From Bacillus vallismortis (GTDB taxonomy: Bacteria > Bacillota > Bacilli > Bacillales > Bacillaceae), in contig NZ_CP160797.1 of NCBI RefSeq assembly GCF_040784915.1, positions 3,338,137 to 3,402,136 on the forward strand: a DNA stretch of 64,000 nt, given 5' to 3'. The position numbers and the translations under genes are program-made. Positions within the stretch are counted from its first letter, which is position 1. Each line of letters starts with the position of its first letter. This document shows, one piece after another, positions 1 through 9,132 of this stretch. Under the pieces are notes generated by a model. That model made no database searches. It worked only from the letters and a program-made list of their open reading frames with translations, and had not been told where the DNA came from.

Positions 1-286
1 GGGCTGCATATGCAGCCGCAGCAGCGGAAGTGTTTCCTGTAGACGCGCACATAATCGTGTCGTTGCCTTCTTCTTTTGCTTTCGCCACAGCCATGACCAT
101 TCCGCGGTCTTTAAATGACCCTGTAGGATTGATGCCTTCCGTTTTGACATGAAGTTCAATTCCCAGCTGTTCAGACAGCTTCGGCAGGTAAATAAGAGGT
201 GTGTTTCCTTCATGTAAAGTAAGCGCCGGTGTTTGATCTGTTACAGGTAAAAATTCTTTATATTGATGGATTAGTCCTTTCCACAT
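1..286 (-). CDS. thrC: Threonine synthase, N-terminal part (cut by window edge)
   Basis: First ~95 residues of threonine synthase, the PLP enzyme that converts O-phosphohomoserine to threonine. The start [12 protein letters not shown], the substrate-pocket stretch [15 protein letters not shown] and the PLP-lysine motif TGSFKDRG (Lys near residue 60) are visible, followed by [10 protein letters not shown]. Its ATG shares one base with the stop of hom (TAATG), so the two are translationally coupled. The rest of the gene lies beyond base 1. Confidence 0.95.
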   Translation of the reverse strand, partial: MWKGLIHQYKEFLPVTDQTPALTLHEGNTPLIYLPKLSEQLGIELHVKTEGINPTGSFKDRGMVMAVAKAKEEGNDTIMCASTGNTSAAAAAYAA

Positions 287-1587
287 TAACTCCAACCGTT
301 CCCTTCTACACGATATGTGCTTTTGACTTCTTGAACGACTTCCAAATCATTTAGGTTTTGCAGGATATCACTGAAATCAGCTTCTGATGTATGGTGCGTG
401 ACAATCACGATTTCTGCTAACTCATCATGGCCTTTAATCGGCAGCTGAAGGATCTTTTCAAAGCTCACGCCCCGTTCTGAGAAGACAGACGTAATTTTCG
501 AGAATGAACCGACCTGATCTTTAACATGAATTCTTAAAAATTGCTGCGCGTAAATGTCTGACGGAGACTTCATGTTTTTCTCGTATTGCGGCCCAACAAA
601 GCTGTTGCCGGTTACGCCGAGGCGCATATTTTTCATGACGGCGACAAGATCAGAAACAACGGATGTCGCAGTCGGCATGCTTCCGGCTCCCGGTCCGTAG
701 AACATCGTCTCACCGACAGCCTCGCCGTATACGTAAACGGCGTTAAACTCATTATGCACAGCAGAAAGCGGATGGTGGTCAGGAAGCAGTGTCGGCTGTA
801 CGCTGACTTCAATTTTGCTGCCGTCACGCTGCGCAATCCCGATCAGCTTCATCGTATAGCCGAGGCGTTTGCTGAAGCTGATGTCCTCGTCTGTAATTTG
901 GGAGATTCCCTTTACTTTGACGTCGTCGAGATCCACGTTCATCGAGAAGCCGAGGCGCGCCAATATCGCCATTTTTCTTGCGGCGTCAAGCCCTTCCACG
1001 TCTGAAGTCGGATCAGCTTCGGCAAAACCGAGATCCTGCGCTTCCTTGAGCACTTCCTCGTAAGGGCTTTTTTCTTTGATCATTTTTGTTAAGATAAAGT
1101 TCGTTGTTCCGTTCACGATCCCCATCATTTTTGTAATCCGGTCTGATGAGAGGCCTTCCTCTAACGTGCGCAGAATCGGAATCCCGCCGGCAACACTGGC
1201 TTCAAAGTAGATGTCACAGCCATTTTCCTTCGCTTCCGCAAGCAGCTCGGAACCGTACACAGCCATTAAATCCTTGTTTGCTGTGACAACATGCTTTTTG
1301 GATCTGAGCGCATCGACCAAATATTGTTTTGTCTGCTCCACTCCGCCAATTACCTCGATAACGACATCAACATCTGGATCATCGATGACATCATACACTT
1401 CTGTCGTGAGCACTTCCTTCGGCAAGTCTACTTCTCTCTTTTTCTCTAGATCTTTTACAAGCACTTTTTTTATCGTAACCGGACAGCCGACTTGATGCAT
1501 CAGCTTATCCTGATGGTCTTGAATAATTTTAACGACACCGCTTCCGACGGTACCTAAACCTAAAAGCCCTACACGAATCGCTTTCAA
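286..1587 (-). CDS. hom: Homoserine dehydrogenase
   Basis: 433-aa NAD(P)-dependent homoserine dehydrogenase, reducing aspartate semialdehyde to homoserine for threonine and methionine synthesis. The N-terminal Rossmann motif [13 protein letters not shown] is at residues 8-20, the substrate region [11 protein letters not shown] near 160, and a C-terminal ACT domain starts near 350 ([18 protein letters not shown]), the likely site of feedback control. The start is TTG, chosen because AGGTGGAG lies 6-7 bases upstream and the protein begins [10 protein letters not shown]. First gene of hom-thrC. Length matches the family. Confidence 0.96.
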   Translation of the reverse strand: MKAIRVGLLGLGTVGSGVVKIIQDHQDKLMHQVGCPVTIKKVLVKDLEKKREVDLPKEVLTTEVYDVIDDPDVDVVIEVIGGVEQTKQYLVDALRSKKHVVTANKDLMAVYGSELLAEAKENGCDIYFEASVAGGIPILRTLEEGLSSDRITKMMGIVNGTTNFILTKMIKEKSPYEEVLKEAQDLGFAEADPTSDVEGLDAARKMAILARLGFSMNVDLDDVKVKGISQITDEDISFSKRLGYTMKLIGIAQRDGSKIEVSVQPTLLPDHHPLSAVHNEFNAVYVYGEAVGETMFYGPGAGSMPTATSVVSDLVAVMKNMRLGVTGNSFVGPQYEKNMKSPSDIYAQQFLRIHVKDQVGSFSKITSVFSERGVSFEKILQLPIKGHDELAEIVIVTHHTSEADFSDILQNLNDLEVVQEVKSTYRVEGNGWS

Positions 1588-1664
1588 AAAAACTCCACCT
1601 TTCGTTTAATTGTCCTCTCAAAAAAGACAATTGTTAACTCAACACAGACATATAAGTTACAAAC

Positions 1665-1693
1665 ATTATATAAGCCCGCTCTTGTTTTGACAA
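1665..1693 (-). promoter_or_regulatory. Sigma-A promoter of hom-thrC
   Basis: On the minus strand TTGTCA (1688-1693), a 17-base spacer and TATAAT (1665-1670) form an almost perfect housekeeping promoter about 80 bases upstream of the hom start. Read directly from sequence; the transcription start is inferred. Confidence 0.8.
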
Positions 1694-1787
1694 GATAGCA
1701 ATAGGCTGAATTTTACGAATGTAAACGCTTAACCTACTGATATGACAAGATTCTTTATTTTCTAATTATTTTTGTCAGATTTTCTCC

Positions 1788-2804
1788 TCATCCGCGGCTT
1801 CCTTTGCCGAGCCAGCTTACGCGGGGAACAAATGGCTTCTGCGCCCGCATATTCATGAATTCCTGTGCTGTATTAAGAAATTGTTCATAGCGTCCGCAAT
1901 CATTCAGAATGAAGTCAAGCTGCTCTTCATAATAATGCTTTTCTGATTCTGATGACATGTAGTAGCTCTCCACGATTTCAAAATAATGAAGCGGAAAGAG
2001 CAGACGGCTGTACAGGAGACGTTTTGAAAACGAAGACAGCGGTGTGATTTTCTCGTATTCCTGTAAAAAGAGAAAGCCCTGCTGATTAAAATCTTGTCTG
2101 TGATGCAAAAACGTATGCCTCATATACTCAGCCAAATCGCGTGAAGCGTGGTCAAATACCCAATCCGCAGGAATCCTGATCAAAGATTCGGATGACCACG
2201 TATGTCTTTCCATCCGCTGATGGCATATCGTTCCAGAATCAGCGGCTTGGGGTTTGTCATCCAGCTCAGTGTCCACTAAATATTGTATCGCGTTTTCTGA
2301 CAGTCCTAAATAATATGGAAATGATTCGATCATTTTTTTGTCGAATGGCTCGTGCGGAGGAGTTTGAACCTTTCGCTGCCAAAACACTTCCAGCTGATCA
2401 ATGCGTTTTCCCCACAAATCTTTCCACTGGCCGATTCTTCCGGCTGCTTTCACTTCATACGGGTACCCTCTGCCTTTTCGGTGAAATTCAGCCAGTTCCG
2501 CCCCAATGGAGAACGCCCGGTTTGAATAAGGTGGTGCCGCTTTTAGCAGAGCGTACGTTTTTCCCTCATGTTCAAATGTCAGCTCACCTTGTTTTGTAAA
2601 GATAAAAATCGGAACGTATGGGTCACTTTGTTCTTGTAAATACTGACTCATGTAATAAAGCTCCGCCAACTCTGTATCTGAGAATTGGGAAACGGGGACA
2701 ATCAGAAAGAATGAATTCGGTGTCTGAAAGCATTGATATGTGTGTTGATACATGGAAAGCTGTCTGATATGAATACCATATTTTTCTTTTATTGTGCCTT
2801 TCAC
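1788..2804 (-). CDS. yutH: Spore-coat-associated kinase-like protein YutH
   Basis: About 338 aa, related to the CotS/YutH family of bacterial spore-coat proteins with a degenerate aminoglycoside-phosphotransferase-like fold. A kinase catalytic-loop-like CHQRMERHTWSS and a following WVFDHASRDLAEYMR are visible, but the usual HGDxxxxN/DFD pair is incomplete, so catalysis is doubtful. The start is ambiguous: GTG at 2813, ATG at 2807 and GTG at 2804 follow one AGGTG. The 2804 GTG has the best spacing. Role in the spore coat is inferred from the family. Confidence 0.8.
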   Translation of the reverse strand: MKGTIKEKYGIHIRQLSMYQHTYQCFQTPNSFFLIVPVSQFSDTELAELYYMSQYLQEQSDPYVPIFIFTKQGELTFEHEGKTYALLKAAPPYSNRAFSIGAELAEFHRKGRGYPYEVKAAGRIGQWKDLWGKRIDQLEVFWQRKVQTPPHEPFDKKMIESFPYYLGLSENAIQYLVDTELDDKPQAADSGTICHQRMERHTWSSESLIRIPADWVFDHASRDLAEYMRHTFLHHRQDFNQQGFLFLQEYEKITPLSSFSKRLLYSRLLFPLHYFEIVESYYMSSESEKHYYEEQLDFILNDCGRYEQFLNTAQEFMNMRAQKPFVPRVSWLGKGSRG

Positions 2805-2959
2805 CATGATCACCTGCCTATTGAATTAGGGCTCATCACATCGTAGTCATACACGTCCGGAATTATGAATACATATTTTAATCCGACGAAGACGCAAGAA
2901 AAAGTCGTAAACATCTCAAATATTTTGTATAAACTAGTAAAAAAGATTGGGTGAAACTG

Positions 2960-3460
2960 ATGTCAGAAAACGAACAAATCAGCCAGATGGAAGCAAAAGC
3001 AAGAGCACGGATGAAGGAGCGCGGCGTTGAGGTGTCAGACATTGCCGAGCTAGTCTTTTTCCTGCAAAAAAAATATCATCCGGATTTACACATTGATGAA
3101 TGCACGTTGAACGTCAATCGCGTTCTCGCAAAACGCGAGGTGCAAAACGCAATTTTAACGGGCATTGAATTGGATGTTCTTGCTGAGCAGAAAAAACTGT
3201 CTGAACCAGTGCAAACGATGCTGGAAACAGATGAAAGTTTATATGGAGTGGATGAGGTTCTGGCATTTTCCATCGTGAATATTTACGGATCAATCGGGTT
3301 TACGAACTACGGTTACATCGATAAAGAAAAACCCGGAATCCTTAAACATTTGAATGATAAATCAACCGGCGAATGCCATACCTTTCTAGATGACATCGTC
3401 GGAGCGATTTCCGCGGCGGCCTCAAGCAGGCTCGCACACCGCGCGCGGCACACAGAATAA
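2960..3460 (+). CDS. yutG: Phosphatidylglycerophosphatase A-like protein YutG
   Basis: About 166 aa of the PgpA domain family. Visible features are the N-terminal helix MEAKARARMKERG and the PgpA-like core TGIELDVLAEQKKL...DVLAFSIVNIYGSIGFTNYG...DDIVGAISAA. Membrane-bound PgpA enzymes carry several hydrophobic helices; this one has none obvious, so it is a soluble relative whose substrate is uncertain. ATG at 2960 is preferred because GGGTGA lies six bases upstream; an in-frame GTG is at 2951. It converges on yutF across a shared terminator. Confidence 0.8.
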   Translation: MSENEQISQMEAKARARMKERGVEVSDIAELVFFLQKKYHPDLHIDECTLNVNRVLAKREVQNAILTGIELDVLAEQKKLSEPVQTMLETDESLYGVDEVLAFSIVNIYGSIGFTNYGYIDKEKPGILKHLNDKSTGECHTFLDDIVGAISAAASSRLAHRARHTE

Positions 3461-3487
3461 GGGCACCCTTTTGGGGCGCCCTTTTTT
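3461..3487. terminator. Bidirectional terminator between yutG and yutF
   Basis: GGGCACCC-CTTTTG-type loop-GGGCGCCC stem followed by a T6 run, directly after the yutG stop and overlapping the yutF stop. The convergent arrangement suggests it serves both strands. Confidence 0.85.
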
Positions 3488-4256
3488 AAATGTATGGAAT
3501 CCATTCAGTCAGTGAGTCAATGGCGTAAGCCGGTTTTTCCAAATCGTCTGTCATATGCTCTCTTTTTGTTACGCCTGTGTGCACAAGCAGCGTATCCATA
3601 CCGGCGTTAATGCCGGCCATAATGTCCGTCGCGTAGTTGTCGCCGACCATGAGTGTTTCGGACACATCCGTTCCGAGAACGCGCATCGCCTGCTCCATAA
3701 TGATGGATTCCGGCTTGCCGATAAATACCGGCTGTACGCCTGTGGATACGGTTAATACAGATGTCAGCGAACCGTTTCCAGGCAGGAGGCCTCTTTCGGT
3801 GGGGATCGCAATATCTCCGTTTGTGGAAATAAAGCGGGCGCCATTTCTGATGGCCAGGCAGCCGACAGCAAATTTTTCGTATGTAATGGAACGGTCAATA
3901 CCAACAACGACAAAATCCGCGTTTTCCCCGCCAAACGTCAGGCCGTTTTCTTCAATCGCCTGACGGATTCCTTCTTCCCCGATCACATACACAGACGCGT
4001 CTTTTTTCTGCTGGGCGATATGCTGGGCAGTCGCCATGCTGGTCGTGAAGACCTGCTCTTCCGTTGCAGGAATATCAAAAGACACGAGCTTGTCCGCCAC
4101 CTGCTTCGGTGTGCGCGAAGAGTTGTTTGTCACGAAAAGATAAGGAACGCCGCGCGCTTTCAGCGTTCTGACAAATTCACACGCTTCCTCGATTTTTTCC
4201 GTGCCATTGTACATTGTTCCGTCTAAATCAATTAAATACCCTTTATATGTTTTCAT
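3486..4256 (-). CDS. yutF: HAD-superfamily NagD-like phosphatase YutF
   Basis: 256-aa cytosolic phosphatase. HAD motif I LIDLDGTMYNG (DxDGT, residues 8-18), motif II FVTNNSSRTPKQ, the motif III lysine in FIGKPESIIMEQA and motif IV MVGDNYATDIMAG are all present, with a type-II cap between them as in NagD/p-nitrophenyl phosphatases. Likely substrates are small sugar phosphates or nucleotides (family knowledge). The start MKTYKGYLID was chosen over an upstream in-frame codon because GGAGTG lies six bases before it. Confidence 0.9.
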   Translation of the reverse strand: MKTYKGYLIDLDGTMYNGTEKIEEACEFVRTLKARGVPYLFVTNNSSRTPKQVADKLVSFDIPATEEQVFTTSMATAQHIAQQKKDASVYVIGEEGIRQAIEENGLTFGGENADFVVVGIDRSITYEKFAVGCLAIRNGARFISTNGDIAIPTERGLLPGNGSLTSVLTVSTGVQPVFIGKPESIIMEQAMRVLGTDVSETLMVGDNYATDIMAGINAGMDTLLVHTGVTKREHMTDDLEKPAYAIDSLTEWIPYI

Positions 4257-4284
4257 GTCCAACACTCCTGTGGCTTTCCAGTTG

Positions 4285-4719
4285 TTATTTAAACGCGGAA
4301 ACAGGGCCAAGCTCTGTTTCCAAGTAGCTTCTGATCCGTTTCGGGAAGTCTTGAAGAGCTGTCTGATGCGCCGTGATCAGCCTGTAAAGCTCGGCGCTGT
4401 CAGCGAGCAGGTACTGCTGAACCAATGTTTTGCGGTAGGCGATCAATTTCTTGAGCTCAGTTCCCTCTTTTTCCGTGACAACTTTTTCATCAACAAGTAT
4501 GTCCATAATGTCATTATAGCTGCCCGGGTCCCGCATAATAAAACCGTCAATCATGTCATTGCCTGTATCCAGAATGCACTCGATTAAGAGATGGCCTATA
4601 CGATCAAGCGCCAGTCTCTCGATTTCAGACTGCCAATCTCTTTGTGAGTTAAAAAGCGCCAGCTGGTGCTCAAAGAACCCGAGTGTTTGCTCGATCTTGT
4701 TTCTGTCAACAAAATACAT
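4285..4719 (-). CDS. yutE: HepT/DUF86-family protein YutE (degenerate HEPN motif)
   Basis: 144-aa all-helical protein of the DUF86/HepT family, whose active members are HEPN RNase toxins paired with MNT nucleotidyltransferases. The expected RNxxVHxY active site reads AYRKTLVQQY: Arg96 and Tyr103 remain but the catalytic His is Gln101. No MNT partner is adjacent; neighbours are yutF and yutD. It is probably a non-toxic or regulatory relative. Start ATG follows AAAGGGGAT. Confidence 0.82.
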   Translation of the reverse strand: MYFVDRNKIEQTLGFFEHQLALFNSQRDWQSEIERLALDRIGHLLIECILDTGNDMIDGFIMRDPGSYNDIMDILVDEKVVTEKEGTELKKLIAYRKTLVQQYLLADSAELYRLITAHQTALQDFPKRIRSYLETELGPVSAFK

Positions 4720-4742
4720 GACAGCATCCCCTTTGTGTATGT

Positions 4743-5018
4743 TTATTTTCTGATCCGTTTCAAGACAAAATACGCACAGCCGAAATTGCAGTATTCGTAA
4801 ATGTATTCATCTAGTGTGCTGATTTTCGTTTCGAAGGTTGCCTTTTGATTCTGGTCGTCAAAGAAGCCCTTGAGCCTGAGCTGACCGTACCCCCAGTCTC
4901 CCACAATATAATCGTATTTATTTAAAATATCGGAGTAGCGGGCTTTAAAAGCCTCTTCGTTGAAGCCTTCTTTGAAATTGTGCACCAATTCAAATTCGGC
5001 ATTTTGAATAAGAATCAT
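4743..5018 (-). CDS. yutD: DUF1027 protein YutD
   Basis: 91-aa acidic protein matching the YutD (DUF1027) family of Firmicutes, of unknown function. Family-like features are YSDILNKYDYIVGDWGYGQLRLKGF and the C-terminal YIYEYCNFGCAYFVLKR with two cysteines. AGAGGTGA precedes the ATG. Stop lies 23 bases before yutE, so co-transcription with yutE and yutF is likely. Confidence 0.85.
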   Translation of the reverse strand: MILIQNAEFELVHNFKEGFNEEAFKARYSDILNKYDYIVGDWGYGQLRLKGFFDDQNQKATFETKISTLDEYIYEYCNFGCAYFVLKRIRK

Positions 5019-5131
5019 GATCTCACCTCTTTTTCACTCATTCCTATCATAATTCATTGCCCCGTCCCCATCAATTGCTAAAGAATAAATCATGCGATTT
5101 GGCTACCCTACATATGAGGAGGGATTTATAT

Positions 5132-5767
5132 ATGAAACGAACTGCTGTCAGTCTCTGCCTGTTGACTGGGCTTTTATCCGGGTGCGGAGGCGCAGGATTT
5201 GATAATGCCGAGCAAAACGCCCAAAATCAGACGCAGAATCAAACCAGACCCATTCATGTGTCTGACCGCAACGAGGCTTTTAACCGGCATGATAAGAACG
5301 AACAATTTGGCTATGTCCGCTATCAAAAAGAACAATTCGACGGCGAACAGCAGCAAGCACCGGTGATGAACCGGAAAGAAACCGCTCACATGATATCAAG
5401 TTTAACGGTTCAGCTCCCCCATATTCAAGAGGCTGCAACGCTGGTGACCGATCAAGAAGCGCTTGTCGTATACAAAACCGATTCCAAAAACCGCGAGCTG
5501 ACGGCCGATCAGGTGAAAAAAACAGCCGCTTCAGTGATTCCGCGATACTATCATGTGTATATTTCCGATAACCCAAACCATATGCAGTCCATCGAAAATG
5601 ACAGCCATATCGGCTCCGGTTCCAGAAATATCAGAGAGAACATGTCGAGGACGATTGAAGAAATGAAAACCTCTCCGCAAGGAAGCCCTGTCTCAGAGAA
5701 TGAAAATGCCAACGGAGAAACCCGCCAGGACATGAAAATCAATAGGAATGACAAAAACGCCAGATGA
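5132..5767 (+). CDS. yutC: YhcN/YlaJ-family sporulation lipoprotein YutC
   Basis: 211-aa predicted lipoprotein. A Lys/Arg start, hydrophobic core and lipobox LLSGC place the lipidated Cys near residue 18. A Gln/Asn-rich linker (QNAQNQTQNQTRP) is followed by the family's compact domain, which resembles the YhcN/YlaJ spore lipoproteins of the spore cortex and inner membrane (AATLVTDQEALVVYKTDS...VIPRYYHVYISDNP). ATG at 5132 was chosen because GAGGAGGG lies upstream. Function unproven. Confidence 0.82.
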   Translation: MKRTAVSLCLLTGLLSGCGGAGFDNAEQNAQNQTQNQTRPIHVSDRNEAFNRHDKNEQFGYVRYQKEQFDGEQQQAPVMNRKETAHMISSLTVQLPHIQEAATLVTDQEALVVYKTDSKNRELTADQVKKTAASVIPRYYHVYISDNPNHMQSIENDSHIGSGSRNIRENMSRTIEEMKTSPQGSPVSENENANGETRQDMKINRNDKNAR

Positions 5768-5778
5768 TCTGGCGTTTT
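5754..5778. terminator. Terminator between yutC and lipA
   Basis: AAAACGCCAG-ATGAT-CTGGCGTTTT stem loop. The yutC TGA stop is in its loop and lipA ends just beyond, so it probably terminates both genes. Confidence 0.85.
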
Positions 5779-5782
5779 GGCA

Positions 5783-6679
5783 TTATGCTTGTGCTTGGCG
5801 CTTTTTAGATGCTTCGTTCACCTGTTCATCGGCATGGTAAGATGAACGGACAAGCGGACCGGCTTCACAGTGGCTGAAGCCTTTTTGCATCGCGATTTCC
5901 TTTAATTCTGCAAATTCGTCAGGGTGATAGTATTTTTGGACTTTCAAGTGTTTCTTCGTCGGCTGCAGATATTGGCCGATTGCCATAATATCCACGTTGT
6001 TTGCCAAGAGGTCGTCCATAACTTCAATAATTTCCTCTTTCGTTTCACCGAGTCCGATCATGATGCTTGATTTTGTCGGAATATCAGGCTGCATTTCTTT
6101 CGCACGGCGCAAAAATTCCAGTGAACGGTCGTACGTCGCGCGCGCGCGGATTCTTGGCGTCAGGCGGCGAACCGTTTCGATATTGTGATTCAGGATGTCT
6201 GGGCGTGTATCCATCAAGGTTTTCAGGTTATCGTAGTTTCCGCCCATATCAGACGGGAGCACCTCAATTGTCGTGAACGGGCTTTTTCTGCGGATCGCAC
6301 GGACCGTTTCCGCGAAAATGCCAGCTCCGCCGTCTTTCTGGTCGTCACGCGCAACAGCCGTAATGACCGCGTGTTTCAGATTCATAAGGGCGACAGAATC
6401 CGCTACGCGTTCCGGCTCTTGCAGATCAAGCTCAGTTGGAAGGCCCGTTTTGACAGCACAAAAACGGCATGCTCTTGTGCAAACAGAACCTAAAATCATA
6501 AATGTCGCTGTACGTCTGACCGCCCAGCATTCATGAATATTCGGACATTTAGCTTCTTCGCATACGGTATGCAGGTTGTTTTCCCGCATGAGTTTTTTGA
6601 GCCCTGTATAGTTTTCATTTGTATTTAATTTGATTTTGAGCCATTCGGGCTTTCTGAGGTGTTCGTCTTTCTTTGCCAA
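5783..6679 (-). CDS. lipA: Lipoyl synthase (radical SAM)
   Basis: 298-aa enzyme that inserts two sulfurs into octanoyl groups on GcvH or E2 proteins. Both cluster sites are visible: the auxiliary-cluster pattern [13 protein letters not shown] near residues 40-52 and the radical-SAM CxxxCxxC in [10 protein letters not shown] near 67-76. The C-terminal RSSYHADE supplies the serine that ligates the auxiliary cluster. Start is TTG (MAKKDEH) after GGAGATGATGGG. Its needs for Fe-S clusters, SAM and lipoyl carrier are met by suf, met and gcvH genes elsewhere in this window. Confidence 0.97.
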   Translation of the reverse strand: MAKKDEHLRKPEWLKIKLNTNENYTGLKKLMRENNLHTVCEEAKCPNIHECWAVRRTATFMILGSVCTRACRFCAVKTGLPTELDLQEPERVADSVALMNLKHAVITAVARDDQKDGGAGIFAETVRAIRRKSPFTTIEVLPSDMGGNYDNLKTLMDTRPDILNHNIETVRRLTPRIRARATYDRSLEFLRRAKEMQPDIPTKSSIMIGLGETKEEIIEVMDDLLANNVDIMAIGQYLQPTKKHLKVQKYYHPDEFAELKEIAMQKGFSHCEAGPLVRSSYHADEQVNEASKKRQAQA

Positions 6680-6915
6680 TTCCCATCATCTCCAATATCC
6701 AATATACTCAAATTTCTGGCACGAAACATTCTGAAAACGAGAAAGGTGCAGGTTTTTTTTCTGCAGCATAAATCATGTTTTTCTAACTAAAGAAAGTCTT
6801 TTCTTTAGACACTTTAACATAGGAAAAATTTCTCGACAAGGGAAGATGATTACTGACATTTTTAAGCCGGCTTGCCGCAAACTATGTGTATTCAATATGA
6901 AAGGAGATTATTTTT

Positions 6916-7896
6916 GTGAAAGTTTTGTTATCCGCTCTTCTTCTCCTTTTGTTTGCGTTTGAGCCTTCTGCGTTTGCAAAAAAGCTTTCTGATTCAGTGC
7001 TGTCGAAACGGATGGAATTATATCATAAAGTCGAGGCTGTGACGCAAATTCCTTGGTATGCGCTCGCCGCAGTAGATCAATACGAGGAAAATGTGCGAAG
7101 CAACCGAAAAGACCTGCCTGACAAAGCGGGAATTATCAGCATCTATATACCCGATGAAATCTGGAGCGGACCTGAAAACCCGAATCCGAAAGACGATGCG
7201 CCGTTGAGCATTAAAGTGTTTGACGGAATCGGTATGGATGGTGACGGTGACGGGAAAGCCGAGGTCAGCAATGATGACGATATTTTGTATACATTCAGCC
7301 AATACTTGCTGTCGTATGGCACAGATGAAAACAACATCCGCATCGGGCTTTGGAATTATTACCGGCGTGACCAGACGGTGGGGATCATCTCTGAATTCAT
7401 GAAGCTGTTTAAAACTTACGGGCATATTGATCTGGACGAGCATGCGTTTCCGCTTCCGATCAGAACCGATTACAGCTATCGAAGCACGTGGGGAGATGCA
7501 CGCGGCTTCGGAGGGAGACGGATTCATGAAGGCACGGATATTTTTGCCCGTTACGGCCTTCCGGTCAGATCCACCTGTTACGGCGTAGTTGAAATGAAAG
7601 GCTGGAACCGCTTTGGCGGATGGAGAATCGGCATCAGAGACATTAACAATACGTATCATTATTTTGCCCATCTTAATGGCTTTGCCAAAGGGATAAAAGC
7701 AGGGCAAATCGTTGAGCCCGGCCAAGTGATCGGGTCAGTCGGCAGCTCAGGATACGGCCCGCCGGGAACCGCCGGGAAGTTCCCGCCGCACCTTCACTAC
7801 GGCATGTATAAAGATAACGGAAAAACCGAATGGTCGTTTGATCCATACCCGCATTTGAGAGCGTGGGAGCGTTATGAGTACAAAAAAAAGAAATAA
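6916..7896 (+). CDS. lytH: Sporulation L-Ala-D-Glu endopeptidase (M23)
   Basis: 326 aa with signal peptide (LLSALLLLLFAFEPSAFA). The C-terminal M23/LytM zinc domain has HEGTD (His204, Asp208), the active-site His252 in FAHLNG, and HLH (292-294). A Gly/Asp-rich acidic loop GMDGDGDGKAEVSNDDD lies near 106-122. In B. subtilis LytH trims stem peptides to single L-Ala during cortex formation and is sigma-K controlled (established knowledge). GTG start follows AAAGGAGA. The 236 bases upstream hold its promoter region; I could not place boxes confidently. Confidence 0.93.
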   Translation: MKVLLSALLLLLFAFEPSAFAKKLSDSVLSKRMELYHKVEAVTQIPWYALAAVDQYEENVRSNRKDLPDKAGIISIYIPDEIWSGPENPNPKDDAPLSIKVFDGIGMDGDGDGKAEVSNDDDILYTFSQYLLSYGTDENNIRIGLWNYYRRDQTVGIISEFMKLFKTYGHIDLDEHAFPLPIRTDYSYRSTWGDARGFGGRRIHEGTDIFARYGLPVRSTCYGVVEMKGWNRFGGWRIGIRDINNTYHYFAHLNGFAKGIKAGQIVEPGQVIGSVGSSGYGPPGTAGKFPPHLHYGMYKDNGKTEWSFDPYPHLRAWERYEYKKKK

Positions 7897-7900
7897 CGAA

Positions 7901-7925
7901 AAGCCGCCTCTAAAACAGGCGGCTT
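7901..7925. terminator. Bidirectional terminator lytH/yunB
   Basis: AAGCCGCCT-CTAAAAC-AGGCGGCTT stem loop between two convergent genes; it overlaps the yunB stop codon. Confidence 0.85.
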
Positions 7926-8691
7926 ATTGACTGCCTTTTTCACTTTTCGAATCGGCACCGTCCTCTTCTTCGCTGCTTGGAAGCTGGACAGAAGGGGTGA
8001 CACCTGAGCCGCCGCTTCCGTTATAAAACTGCGGCACTTCGCCCTGTACTGCTTTAATCGATACAGGAACGTTATTTGTGATGACAGCGGTTTTGCTTGC
8101 AAACGGAATGATAACCTTCACTTTAATTTCGACAAAGATGCTGATATCAATAAGTGCATTATTAATGCCATACGGCTTGATTTTGGTTTTGACATCTGTA
8201 AAAGCGTCACCGATTAAATTGAACCGGACCGGTATTTTTGGCCCCAGGTTTCCGAGGAGACTGTTGCCTGTTACCTGTCCCAGCGGAATGTTGATCATTA
8301 TATTCTCACTGGCCCCGCTGTGCCCGGTGTGGGTTTCCATCTCTTTCAAATGAGCCTGAAGCTGCTTTGTCACTTTTGTTTTCACACTGTTTATAACCTG
8401 TGTATTAAAATCGATTGTCGTTAATTTTCCGTTTTCATCAGAATTCATTTGAAACATATCTTTCATATTTTCACTGTCAGACATATAATCCTCAATTGAA
8501 TCCTGAATCACCTCTGTCGCTATACGCTTCGTTTCCATCTCGCCGATGCTCATTAAAACAGGTTTAATCGAGCCATTGATCATCCAGAGGCTGACTGTTG
8601 TCGAAAGGATAAAAAAGGCAACCGACAAGAGCAGCACGTACCGGAAAGGCAAAGGTCCTCTCTTGCGAAAAGGGCCGCGATATCTTGGCAA
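7924..8691 (-). CDS. yunB: Sporulation protein YunB
   Basis: 255 aa with a basic N-terminus, one membrane anchor (YVLLLSVAFFILSTTVSLWM, about residues 18-37) and an extracytoplasmic domain. The C-terminal part PYGINNALIDISIFVEIKVK and IIPFASKTAVITNNVPVSIK resembles the YunB family known in spore formers and linked to mother-cell sporulation genes. The tail is Ser/Glu/Lys-rich and low complexity. TTG start after GGGGGGA. Confidence 0.88.
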   Translation of the reverse strand: MPRYRGPFRKRGPLPFRYVLLLSVAFFILSTTVSLWMINGSIKPVLMSIGEMETKRIATEVIQDSIEDYMSDSENMKDMFQMNSDENGKLTTIDFNTQVINSVKTKVTKQLQAHLKEMETHTGHSGASENIMINIPLGQVTGNSLLGNLGPKIPVRFNLIGDAFTDVKTKIKPYGINNALIDISIFVEIKVKVIIPFASKTAVITNNVPVSIKAVQGEVPQFYNGSGGSGVTPSVQLPSSEEEDGADSKSEKGSQ

Positions 8692-8762
8692 GAAAATCCC
8701 CCCTTACATATCACAATGTATGCTTGTAAGAGGGGACATAGTAATAGCCGGGCCAAATTATT

Positions 8763-9068
8763 TTATTTCACCATTTTTAAAAGCGCTTCTCTGCCGCTCA
8801 TGCCGGCATGGATGCCGAGATCTTCCGCGGCGTACGTGACGGATTCTAAAGGTGCGTCTAACAGCTGGTCAATGGTGCGTACCCCAACTGCGCGCCCCGC
8901 CACAATGCCCCGCTCCTTTAATTTTTCATTCAGCAGCGCCACATCAAGCGCCCCGCACATAATGTATCCATGGTCATTAGTGACCGCCATAAAATTTGTT
9001 TTTGGAAGCTTCACTGTCACAGCTGTAAAAGGCTGTCCTTCTATCATGATTGGTGTCAGATTTACCAC
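8763..9068 (-). CDS. yunC: DUF1805 protein YunC
   Basis: 101-aa protein of the YunC/DUF1805 family, small alpha/beta proteins of unknown role. Recognisable blocks are NFMAVTNDHGYIMCGALDV and RGIVAGRAVGVRTIDQLLD. GTG at 9068 was chosen over an ATG six codons upstream because GGGAGAGG is correctly spaced. An inverted repeat (9079-9107) touches this ribosome site. Last gene of the yunF-E-D-C series. Confidence 0.85.
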   Translation of the reverse strand: MVNLTPIMIEGQPFTAVTVKLPKTNFMAVTNDHGYIMCGALDVALLNEKLKERGIVAGRAVGVRTIDQLLDAPLESVTYAAEDLGIHAGMSGREALLKMVK

Positions 9069-9132
9069 GTCAACCTCTCCCTTCATTCATCACTTTATGA
9101 TGAAGGGCAGAGCTTGTTGTGGGCTGACCTCC

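Noticed and set aside
1588..1787. T-box or other riboswitch in the hom leader
   Set aside because: No T-box core or aptamer motif; only a strong promoter and a short leader with a small ACAATTGT-type repeat.
6680..6915. Small gene between lipA and lytH
   Set aside because: No ATG/GTG/TTG frame with ribosome site; the AAAGAAAGTC/TTTCTTTAGAC symmetry looks regulatory but I cannot assign it.
7018..7725. 235-codon antisense frame inside lytH
   Set aside because: lytH has signal peptide and full M23 motifs on the other strand.
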